A DNA stretch of 64,000 bases from Opisthocomus hoazin (taxonomy: Eukaryota; Chordata; Aves; Opisthocomiformes; Opisthocomidae), in the NCBI RefSeq assembly GCF_030867145.1, contig NC_134436.1:6324001-6388000 (forward strand). The letters run 5' to 3'. Every line of letters begins with the position of its first letter. The first letter of the stretch is position 1. This document shows, piece by piece, positions 32,561-42,207 of the stretch. The notes under the pieces are model-generated. The model did not search any database. It had not been told where the DNA came from and saw nothing but the letters and a program-made list of their open reading frames with translations. Both the position numbers and the translations under genes were made by a program.

Positions 32561-33394
32561 CCCGACGTGCCCCCCCCCCCCGAGCCCCCCGCTCCCCACC
32601 CCACGCCGGCCCCGGCCGCGCTCGGACGGCGGGGCCGAGCGCCCGCCCCGACGGGGTCCCGGTGCCGGGCGGGCGGGCTCGGCGCTCCCCGACGGCAGAC
32701 CGGGGCCGACGGCGTTAGAAATCAAATAACGCGCGGCCGCATTTACTTAGCTCCCCGCCGGCGGAGGGAAATGAAAACGGGGAATAGAATTTCCCCGTTA
32801 ATGGGATGTAATGGCATTTGGGCCGCACCTGCCGGGACGCCGGCTCCGTTCCTCCCTAAGCCCCGGGAGCCGTTACCGCCGCGCCGTCCCCGGGGCGGAC
32901 CCACCCCCCCCGCACCCCCCGCACCCCGCAGGCACCGGTCCCGCCCGGCCCGACGGCTGAAGTTTCCCGGCGCGTCCCTGCCGTCGGGTGGGGGGGGGGG
33001 GGCTTCCCCGGCTGACGGCCCGCAGGGACCCCCGCTAACACGGCCGGTAACGGGGGGAGAGGGAGGGGGGGGTGTCCCGGCCAGACCGTGTCCGCTCGGT
33101 GCGGCGGGGGGCGAGCGGAGCCGCCCTCAGACCCCCCGCCCCCGGAGCGCAGCTAATCCGATTGCTGCCATCCCGGCAAGATGGTGCGGGGCCGCCCGCG
33201 GCCACCGGGAAGGGAGAGCCCGCGGGGAACGGGAGGAAACGAGGGGGGGAGGGGAAGGGAAGGAGGGGGGAAACAAAAAAAAAAATCAAACAAAAAAACA
33301 CCAAACGAAAAAAAAAAAACTAAAACACAAAAAAAAGGCGACCGGGGGAGGCCGGCGAGGTAAATAAATAAAGAAGGTGACACCCGGTCCCGAC

Positions 33395-33900
33395 TCGGGG
33401 CGGGCTTTGTTAGAGAAAATTGCGGCCTGATCTGCATAATGGGAGCCGGGGCTGCCCAAGGCGATCTTTTTATTGCGCGTGTGGCTGCTGTTATCAATTT
33501 TGCGAACGATTTCACAGGGAGCCTGGCAGACTCGGGCTGGAATAATATGCAAAGATGAGCTCTGAATAATGAATGATGTGCTTTTAAACCAATTCCAAAG
33601 TGTCTGTGATAGTACAATATGAAAAGGGGTGGTAAGTAATAGTATATTTAAAAGGCGCTAGTATGTTTTTATTACTATATTTAAAAAGATATCTATATTA
33701 TTTTTGTGAAATGGATAATATATCACGGAGTCTTTGATAATCAGCTAAACAATACATTTTTCTTTGGGAAAACTCTCCCGGTTTTACACAGTTAAATATA
33801 GAGTATCGGCGTACAGCGTAACGCTCGGCTACCTTATTAAATATTAACTCTATTTTAATATTAGCTTTTAAATTTAATATGTTGACGTTCTGCAGTTTTA
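33395..33900. promoter_or_regulatory. Candidate enhancer upstream of TLX3
   Basis: The GC-rich island ends abruptly near 33340. About 500 bases of balanced then AT-rich sequence follow, with POU-type sites (TGCATAATG near 33434, TATGCAAAG near 33546), ATTA/TAAT homeodomain cores and TAATGAATGATG near 33570. The start is about 1.3 kb upstream of the TLX3 ATG. The texture is that of a conserved developmental enhancer. The call rests on motifs and position only. Confidence 0.45.
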
Positions 33901-34444
33901 CTTTAATTACGTTTTATAATTAATAACCCGGGACGTATGGCAGCCTTAAACGCGGCTCTCCCGCGGCCGCCTCGCCTCCCCCCGCCCCGCTCCGGACCCG
34001 CACCCCCGCCCCGCACCCCGCACCCCGCCTTCCCGAGCCCCGCGTCCCGTCGGGCCGGGCCGGGCCGCGCCGCCGGGCCCCGCTCCCGGTCCCCTCCGGG
34101 ACACCTCCCCCGTCCGCCCGACGCGGGGCGAGCGGAGCTGCGGCCCCGACGGGGCGGCCCGGGCCGGTCCCCCGCTCCCCCCCGGCACGACGCGGAGCTG
34201 CGGCCCCCGGCAGCGCCCGCGGTGCGGGGCTGGACTCGCCCACCCGACCCCGGGCTACCCCGTGCCGTCGGGGAGCCAGACCCCGCTCCGGGCTGGCCCC
34301 ACGGGGAGGGGGGAGGCAGCGGGATCCCCGGGCAGGCGCGGGGTGCCGGCAGCCCATCCCCGCAGCAGCCCCCCCGCACCGGGGCACAAACAGCCCTGCA
34401 CACGCCGGGGCTCCGGGTGGGACACGGGCACAGCACGGCACAGC

Positions 34445-34493
34445 CTTTGCATGGCGTGGCATGGCCTTCGTGGCACAGCATGGCACAGCATGG
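34445..34493. repeat. ATGGCACAGC short tandem repeat, left part
   Basis: Repeats of (c)atggcacag and related decamers run up to the CR1 insertion at 34494. The same repeat resumes at 34905-34950 on the other side of the CR1. Confidence 0.8.
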
Positions 34494-34904
34494 CACAGAA
34501 TCACAGAATCCCAGCATGGTAGGGGTTGGCAGGGACCTCTGTGGGTCACCCAGCGCAACCCTCTGCCCAAGCAGGGTCACCCAGAGCAGGCTGCACAGGA
34601 CCTTGTCCAGGCAGGGTTTGAATATCTCCAGAGAAGGAGACTCCACAGCCTCCCTGGGCAGCCTGTTCCAGGGCTCCATCACCCTCAGAGGGAAGAAGTT
34701 CTTCCTCATGTTCAGACGGAACTTCCTCTGCTTCAGTTTGTGCCCGTTGCCCCTTGTCCTGTCGCTGGGCACCACTGAAAAGAGTCTGGCCCCATCCTCC
34801 TGACACCCACCCTGCAGATATTTTTAAACTAAGGTCCCCTCGGAGCCTTCTCTTCTCCAGCCTGGACAAGCCCAGCTCCCTCAGCCTCTCCTCATAGGAG
34901 AGAT
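34494..34904 (-). mobile_element. CR1 LINE 3' fragment inside a short tandem repeat
   Basis: About 410 bases of CR1 lie in minus orientation, from two cacagaat octamers at 34494-34509 to the ctcctcataggagagatg segment. Relative to the copy at 19050 there is a small deletion and substitution near 34822-34835. The flanks on both sides are atggcacagc-type repeats, which suggests insertion into an existing repeat. Confidence 0.92.
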
Positions 34905-34950
34905 GAACATGGCATGGCACAGCATGGCACAGCCTTTCCATGGCACAGCA
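34905..34950. repeat. ATGGCACAGC short tandem repeat, right part
   Basis: Continuation of the repeat at 34445-34493 beyond the CR1 fragment, ending in a degenerate catggcacagcacagcac. Confidence 0.8.
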
Positions 34951-36489
34951 CAGCACGAGGCCAGCCTGCGAGCGCCCGCCGCAGGGGTGCCTCCAAGCCA
35001 GGCAGAGGGGCTGGGGCCGGCTGGCCAGTGCCTGGCTGGGCAGGGGGGCACGGGTAGCCCCACAGCACCGGTGGGTCAGCCACCGGGGCCACGCGGGCAG
35101 GGGAGGCCGGGAAGGGCGAGCTTGGGGCGGGGGGAGGCTGCTGTGGGGCGAGAGGTGGAACATGGCCGTTCCTGTAAAGCTCAGCGCGTTGTACAAGGAC
35201 TGACCGAGGCGCAGTGCCGGGTGCGCGTGCCGGCAGCGAGGAGCACGGCCACGCTGCGGCACGGCTCCTTCTGCCGAGCTGCCCGAGCGGGGCCACGCGC
35301 TGGCGTGATGCTGGAGCGTGCTGCGCCCAGCTACCTGCAAAGGTGTGGGGGGACGTAGCTAAGAGGGGAAAAAAGCACCTTAACTCCATGGAAAAGGGGT
35401 GACCGCCTCCCCAGCGCCGCTGGGCAGAAAGGCCGCCCACCCAGTTTGTCGCTGGGGACAGAGGCGCAGCACCTTGCTTACCCGTCCCCGAAACCCAGAG
35501 CCGCTGCCGGGCCTGGCTGCCGTGGGGGGACGTGCCGCAGCCCGCCGTGGTCACCGGGTTTGGTCACCGAGAGCCCACGCACTGCTCGGCCCCGGGAACG
35601 TCTGTGGGCTTGAGACATGGAGGGCTCTGCAGGGAGGGAGCCCTTGCAGGACCTGCACCCTCGAGGACCCGCACCCGCCACCTGCCCGCCAGCGGCTAAT
35701 GCCACCGGTCAGCTTTTCCACGCTTCCCGCAGGATGAGATAAGAACAACACGTGATGAAATACGCACTCAGCCCAACCCCGAACGCCTCTGCCCTGCACG
35801 AGCGAGGCAGCTCCAGCACCTCCTTCCGCTGCACCACCGGACGTTGCTGCACCTGCGGCCGGGGCAGGTTTGCCGGCGGTGACCTCGGCTGTGCCACCGG
35901 CACGTGCTCCGTGTCCGCGGCTGGGCCCACAGGCTGCACCACGAAGGGGAAGCAACGGAGCCAGCACCGTTCCTGGAAAGCAGAGGAGCGACGGGGATGG
36001 TCCCTCTTCCGGGCATGTCCCAGCGCCAGGGAAGAGAAAAACCCCATCGGGAGGGCGGCAGTGCCGGGACGTTCTTTGGTGCCTGGGGGTTGCGAGGATG
36101 GGGTGGTGGCATGGGCTGGCAGAGGAACTTCAGCTCCTTCCCACCAAGGGGCTGTGGAGGTTCCCCGAGGACGGGCACACCACACGGGAGCTGGGACGAG
36201 CGTTCCCCATTCGGACCAGACCCAGCACTGAGCAGCTGGGGACCAAACAGCGGAGGACCACCCCCCCCCCCCACCCCCCCCCAATCATCCTGCCATCATC
36301 TTGGGGCCAGTGATGGATGGCACAGCAGGGACCCAAAGCCACCCACAGATTTAAACCTGGCTGCACCCCAGGAGGGTCCCGTGCCACCCGTGCCAGCCCC
36401 GGCACAAGGCAGAGCCCCCCAGGGATGGGCTCAGCCCCACGGGCCGGGGGGTGCGCAGCCCCAACACAGCACCCCTCCACGCAGCCCAG

Positions 36490-36625
36490 CCGCTCCGCTG
36501 TAAAGTAGCCCAGTTAAATGTTTACTGTCAAAATTCAGTGTGGGCCAAATGATCCATTACACCTTTCTTTAATATATAAAAATATTTACCATTAATTATT
36601 TTTATAACGAGGCATTAACATGGCA
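36490..36625. promoter_or_regulatory. Short AT-rich candidate element upstream of TLX3
   Basis: About 135 bases abruptly AT-rich within a GC-rich region, with gtttactgtcaa, catttt/ttaatata and accattaattatt cores. It lies about 4.4 kb upstream of the TLX3 start. Confidence 0.35.
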
Positions 36626-38609
36626 GATGCTCTCGCAGGGGACCCGGGGCAGGGAGCCCCGTTCGGATGCGCGAGGCGATGCCAGCCCCCCTGCACCCGC
36701 TCGAGGGCTGAGCGGAGAAACCACCTTGGGACTAGGAGCCATCCAACCCCCTCCCGCCTTCGAGCAGCCTGAAAAACCTGCGCGTGCTGCGGCCATGCCC
36801 GGGACGTGCCTCTGCCGTCCCGCGGCTGCGGTGCCCGACGGTGCCCATGGAGCCCATCCCGGGACACGGCAGCAGCAGATTCGCCTGTGACAATGCTGTG
36901 GGCATCCAGGCTCGGGGTCTTCAGCGAGCCCAAGGCGGTCGAGGGGCTGGGTCGCACCCGAAGCCGCAGAGCATGTGCTCCCGCAGCCGAGCGCTGGCCC
37001 TCGTGTGCCCCGAGGAGCTCCGCGGGGCGTGAGCCAGCCCGCTGCGTCGGCTCCGCTGCCCTTCTGCGTGTCCAGCTCCGCTCGGCTGCCCCTTCCCCGA
37101 CCCTGCCCACCCCGGCACGCTGTCCTGCCCGTCTCGGGGCCCGGGAGCTCCGGTTCCTCCAAAAGCTCCTTCCTTCGGGGCCTGGGACGGGCGATGATCA
37201 CGGTGATCCTCACCCAAGGCGCTGCCCGACAGCCGGGAGCCGGCGCGTGGAGGCAGAGGGGTTTGGCCGGTGTCTGCCCTACAGCTCGGGGCTGCAGCGG
37301 CGGCGTCGCACTGCTGCGGAAAAATCCTCTTTTTTTAAAGGAAGCTCAAGGCCGCGTCAGCTCTCGCGTATCAAACTCTGCCGTTGTCCTCAGGCTCTCC
37401 TTTAGCACGCAGGGATTCACCGGCCGGGCACTGCTGGGGCCCGAGCCTGCCGTGAGCTGCCGCTGATGCCAGCGCCCAGCACCAGGGTGCGGGAGGCACC
37501 GGCGGCCGCGGGGACGTGCCGTCCTCCGAAGGCATCGCCCGTCACTTCGGGTTTTATCTCTTCCCGCAGGGTGACGGGGAACGGCGATGTCTCGCCGCTT
37601 GAGAAAGCAGCAGCAGATGCTGAGATGTTTTCGCTGTAGCTCCTGGCGTTGGCAGCGGATCTCAGAGCGGGCAGGGCCAGTCCTGTTCTCCACAGCCTTC
37701 TCCAGACGGATGCTGCTGCATAAACCCAACACGGTGCTGAGCGATTCGCCCATCACTGCTTACGTCCGACTCGCGGGGACGTCAGCACGGCAGAGGACCC
37801 AGGCCAAGGCACTGCCCTGGCTGCCACGTTCCCATGCAGCAGAGACCCCCTCCCCATCCGAAGCCGCTCGGGGCGCGTGCCCACAGCCCTGCCTTCGTGG
37901 GCAGGTCGAAGGTCGATCCCCTCTGCCCCTTGCTTTGGGCTCGGGAGGGCTGCACCCTCCCAGCTGGGGCTGCGGGGAGCTTCACCCCACCGCAGGCAGA
38001 AAGGGGGGCCGGGGGGCTGAGGTCCCCCCTCGTCAGCCCTTTCCCCACCAGCCAAGGCAGCTTTCCCGTCCTGCTCTGCGGAGGCTGGCCGGCTCCGCAC
38101 GACGCCCTACACCTCCTTGTCCTCCGCGTCCCCATGAACCGGGTGGGAGCAGCCGAGGGCTGCTCACCCAGCAGACGGTTAACGGTGGCTCGCAGGCTGC
38201 GGCAGAGGCCTCGGTGCTTTCAGCTGACATTTCAAAGCACATCTTTATCGGGTTGGTAACCTTAACTGTTGTATTCAAAAAGCTGAAACTTTTAGCTCAG
38301 CATCTATGCGCTGGTCCCCGAACGCCTGAGACTAGACGAGATGGGGAGGGTACGAGGGAAGCGCTGGGGAAGGACCCTCCGCTGAAAGCGAACGCAGAGG
38401 CTGATGGGCAGATGGGGCTCAGTTTCCTCCTGCCATCTCTGATAAAATCAGGCTGTAGCGAAGCCGACGGGGAGCGTCCCAGTACCGCGGACAAACCCTG
38501 AAAGCTGCAAAGACGTGGGGTCTGCCCAGCCCCAGGCCGAAGGGGGAGGCCGGGAGGTAGCGCAGGTCTGTGCGTATGCCCGGGAAAGCAGCTGGTGTTT
38601 CAGCGCAGC
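36626..38609. other. GC-rich gene-free stretch
   Basis: Long frames are open on both strands (plus 37587-38501, minus 36602-37213) without domains. Nothing else seen. Confidence 0.5.
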
Positions 38610-39005
38610 TTCCTTCCCTCTTTTATTCTTATTTTATACACCAACAAGCAGCTGCTGCTAGATTTTTCTACTAAATATGACTTTTGTAGGGCAAATTACA
38701 TTAGGATGGATGCCGCAGGTATCCATTAAGGTTTATTTATCGTGATAGTGTTTGGATCTCACGCTTATAAATAACTTATGTTATGGCTTTTGTTTGTAGA
38801 AATGTAACTTACATACTTTATTATGCTTTCTGTAAACCTCAAAAAGAACCTTGTCAAAGAAGCGCCTCTTAACAGCAGCCTAAACTACGGTACATAAAAT
38901 CTACACTAACATTATTTTTTAATACGGCAAGGAAGCGCGTTATCCCTCTATAGTTTGAAAGGTTCGCTGTCATCATAAACTCGTCCTACAATAAAACATT
39001 AACAA
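38610..39005. promoter_or_regulatory. AT-rich candidate element upstream of TLX3
   Basis: About 400 AT-rich bases without repeats or open frames, sharply bounded by GC-rich sequence on both sides. ATTA and TTTATTTAT cores are present. It lies between TLX3 and the RANBP17 end. Confidence 0.35.
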
Positions 39006-39463
39006 GTCTGAGGAACTACTCTGTAAGGTGCGCACACGCCGGCGGCTGCGTTTCTCCAAAGCCTCCTCCTGCGAGCAGGGCGAGCTGCTGCAGCTTTGGG
39101 CTCTCCCCAGCGAGCTGCCCGTGCCTGGTCCGCCACGCCAGCCGGCCCGGCGGAAGGCTGCTCTCGGGGCCGTTCGCTCGCCCCGCAGAGGGGCAGACGC
39201 TTACCCGAGGTTCAGCGGCCGGCGCTTCTCCCCATAGCAATATAAAATGCACTTGGGGGAGCATCAGACCTATTTTACAGTCCCAAGCTGTTTGTGTTGT
39301 CAGATGGGCAGGCAGGGGTTTCCCGAGATGAAACCACTCAGGGTCCGAGCGACGTCTTTGTTCCGACGTTTCCCATGCCACGGTTCAATTACTTTTTCCA
39401 AAGGAGACTCCCCCCGCAGCAATAACGTCTTTTTAAAAAACATATAAGGCACGTGCTTTGTAA

Positions 39464-39728
39464 ACACACGAGGACAAGGGGCAACGGGCACAAACTGAAG
39501 CAGAGGAAGTTCCGTCTGAACATGAGGAAGAACTTCTTCCCTCTGAGGGTGACGGAGCCCTGGCCCAGCTGCCCAGGGAGGCTGTGGAGTCTCCTTCTCT
39601 GGAGATATTCCAGACCTGCCTGGACAAGGTCCTGTGCAGCCTGCTCTGGGTGACCCTGCTTGGGCAGGGGGTTGGGCTGGGTGACCCACAGAGGGCCCTT
39701 CCAACCCCAACCATTCTGTGATTCTGTG
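39464..39728 (+). mobile_element. CR1 LINE 3' fragment
   Basis: About 265 bases lie in plus orientation and end in two perfect ATTCTGTG octamers at 39713-39728. The sequence is the reverse complement of the other CR1 copies in the window, so it forms an inverted pair with the copy at 34494-34904. Confidence 0.93.
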
Positions 39729-40739
39729 AAACTCTGGGCTGTACCCACTTGGACAGCGCCCTTTTCCAAAGCTGCCAGTATAGACTCTCCACAAAGAATC
39801 CGGAGTCATAAAACACACTCGTCATTTGCTACGCTCCCCATCTCCTAACCTGAAAACTAACCCGTTTACACCACCAGCTACCTGGACTCAGATCCTGCTG
39901 TCAGTTGTTAACCAGGGTTGAAACGCTGTGCAAATACGCGTCTCGAGTTTGCCCGGTTTGCGAGATGCTCTTCAGAACCTCGCTTGTAACAAGGGACGTG
40001 TTGGAAGGGAAATTCCGGGAACGCACTCGAGCGCTGCGGGCAGTCAGTACCCGTGTAGTAACGCGAGCCCTGCAGTCCGCGTGCCGAGTTACGGGGCAGA
40101 CGGTCCCCTCCCCTCCAACTCGCCGAGCCTCAGCTCCCAGCAGAGCAGCTGATTTACCCAGTGAACGGGCTCGTTCGTGCGCACGCGCTGACGGTGCGCA
40201 GCCACTACCACTGCGCGACAACGAAAACGGAGTCACAGAACCCATCAGCTTTCAGCCCAGCCCTCGATGCCAACGCACGGAGCTGCGAGGCTGCGGCAGG
40301 GTTTATACAGCCCGAAGGGAGCCGGCGCTGCTGGGCACCGCGCCCGGCACCCATCGGCACGGGGACGCGGAGAAACCTCTCCCCACGCCCAGCTCACACG
40401 CAGACCTGCGCACGCCTCGGGAGCTCGGTCCTGCCGCTCTTCCAGTCAGCCTTGGCAGCGCAGGTTCCCGTCTCCCCTAAGGACCAAAACAGGCAATGAG
40501 TGACCGCGCTCCTCCACACGCGTCTGGCTGCCGGGAACCATCGGACACTTTCCACAAAGTCTTCAAACCTCAGCCCACACATAGAGACACCCCAACTCTG
40601 CAGCCCCTCCGTCAGCCCAACTGATTATTCTCTGAAGTGCTCAGCACTCCTGGAAATCAGACCCCTTGGCCGCAGGTTAAATACTTTCTCCAGCTGAGCT
40701 TAAGCGCAAACAGAAAACTGAACAAAACGACCTCCCTTC
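39729..40739. other. Gene-free stretch
   Basis: A moderately GC-rich region downstream of the CR1 fragment. No exon or repeat was recognised. Confidence 0.5.
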
Positions 40740-41100
40740 AGATTTAGTTCCTGCCATTTAACGACGTGCAGGCAAGCAACAGTTGCAAAGCAAAAACTGG
40801 AACAAAGCTATAAGAAATACGGGTATGAACTTTTCCTCCCTGTTGGCCGCAATTAAAGATTCCTATTCTTATCCAAACAGTGGTAAAATACTACTAAATG
40901 TGCAAATGTAAGCAAGGATGAAAAACACACGAAAACAATTAATTACGTAAGGAAAAAAAGAAGAAAAAGCTCAAGCCAATTCAAAACCAATACCAATAGT
41001 TTCTAATTGCATGTAATAGCTCTTCTACATAATAAACTAATTGGCTTATTGCTTAAATTGTTCTAATTTTTATCAGATCTTGCTTCTGTTAATTTGCCTG
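40740..41100. other. AT-rich intergenic stretch
   Basis: AT-rich and repeat-free, with cttctacataataaactaattgg near 41020. It could be regulatory or part of the RANBP17 3' flank; nothing decides between these. Confidence 0.25.
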
Positions 41101-41639
41101 TTTCCCCAGCCCACACAGCACCTCCTGCCCCCCCCAGCACTCCATCCAGGGGTCCCATCCCCCCCCCAACCAGGCTGGCGAGGGCGAGCTTTGGACTGGA
41201 GGGGGGATTTGGTGCTGGTACACACCGCACTCTTCACCATCTCGGAGAAGCAAAGGGAAATCTGCTGAGTTTGCTCTTTCAGAGGCACGCGTTCATCGTG
41301 CCACACGCCGTTTGAACACGGGCCCCAAGTCTCTGTAACTATCTGCTCGCTTTTTTTTGTACTGGTGGATACGTTTTATTCTTCTCAAACAGTGCTTTAA
41401 CAACTGTATCTTCTTCTGTGCTTTTTTCAATTTCCAAAGACCTGGAAAATGTATACTTCTGAAATTAAAGTATCATCAGTAATTCATTAAGGCTTGCTCC
41501 ATCACCTCTGATTTTATTACATGCAACGTTCTCAATTTTCTGGCTATACTTCAAGCCTAGAATGCTCATTTTTAGTCTTCTGCTTTGTTGCCCACATTGT
41601 CATTAACCGCCAGTGCTGAAAAGAAATATATAACATTTT

Positions 41640-42110
41640 GTAGAAAAATAGTAATTTTATTATTTCAAAAAGATGTCACATAAAATTTGTGCTGGCTTTC
41701 ATCTCATTTCCAAACAAATATGACCTCAGAGTGAGCCTGGAGTTTTTAACTGATGAGATATTACTTACTGTTACGTGCAGAACTGAGAATCATTAACTGA
41801 TACAAGTTTAGAAGGAATGCATATTTATTATGTTCTTTGGTTAAGTACTGTTTCTACACCGCTTCATAAAGATAAAATAACAGTATAATAAATTTCGATA
41901 AGAAAGGCTGAAAACGCCCTTCAAACTAGGGCTGATTTTCCACTGTTTTTGCTATTATAAATCCTTACATTTAGGCCAGAGAGATAAAAAGGCAGAAGAT
42001 ATCTTAAAAAAATAGTTTTCTCAAGGGTCGAAAATCTATCCAACAACAGAACAGGGTCCCCAAACTTTCCGAGTCGGTTTATTGCCAGTGCTGCGTTCCC
42101 AAGGCCACCG
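41640..42110 (-). other. RANBP17: Probable RANBP17 3'UTR
   Basis: The AT-rich sequence after the RANBP17 stop contains several minus-strand AATAAA signals (42083-42078, 41829-41824, 41661-41656). The length is inferred; no signal here is decisive. The AT-rich stretch continues to about 41340 without a recognisable gene. Confidence 0.4.
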
Positions 42111-42207
42111 TCAACTCATCATATCCAAACTGCCGGGATCCGAGGCCCCTTCGCTGCGCAGAGCTTCGGCCATGTCTCTTCGGAAGACCGACATATTCTG
42201 AGTGAAC
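42111..42207 (-). CDS. RANBP17: RANBP17 last coding exon and stop
   Basis: The exon begins after the acceptor ctctttttgccag and encodes FTQNMSVFRRDMAEALR, then SEGASDPGSLDMMS and a TGA stop at 42113-42111. The ending DMMS is shared by RANBP17 and XPO7, and the FTQN...FRRD block is the conserved tail of the family. With the two exons upstream it gives 107 residues of C-terminal HEAT-like sequence. A minus-strand AATAAA at 42083-42078 is only 28 bases past the stop; further signals at 41829-41824 and 41661-41656 would give a longer 3'UTR. The gene ends about 10 kb upstream of TLX3 on the same strand. Confidence 0.94.

Larger units (their letters stand above)
30950..33230. other. CpG island spanning TLX3 exons 1-2 and promoter
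   Basis: This stretch is dominated by G and C with very frequent CpG and many homopolymer C or G runs. It covers exon 1, intron 1 (31332-31710), exon 2 and the promoter. Such islands mark Polycomb-regulated developmental homeobox genes. Long open frames here on either strand, for example plus-strand 31307-33367, follow from the lack of AT-rich stop codons and are not independent genes. Confidence 0.75.
33901..36489. other. GC-rich sequence upstream of TLX3, no gene
   Basis: Apart from the CR1 fragment and its host repeat, this is CpG-rich then GC-rich sequence with open frames on both strands. Poly-C runs lie near 36260-36283. No exon recognised. Confidence 0.5.

Noticed and set aside
31307-33367. 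686-codon plus-strand open frame
   Set aside because: It is antisense to TLX3 exons 1-2 and the promoter; the CpG-rich composition removes stop codons, and the sequence is Pro/Arg/Gly-rich.
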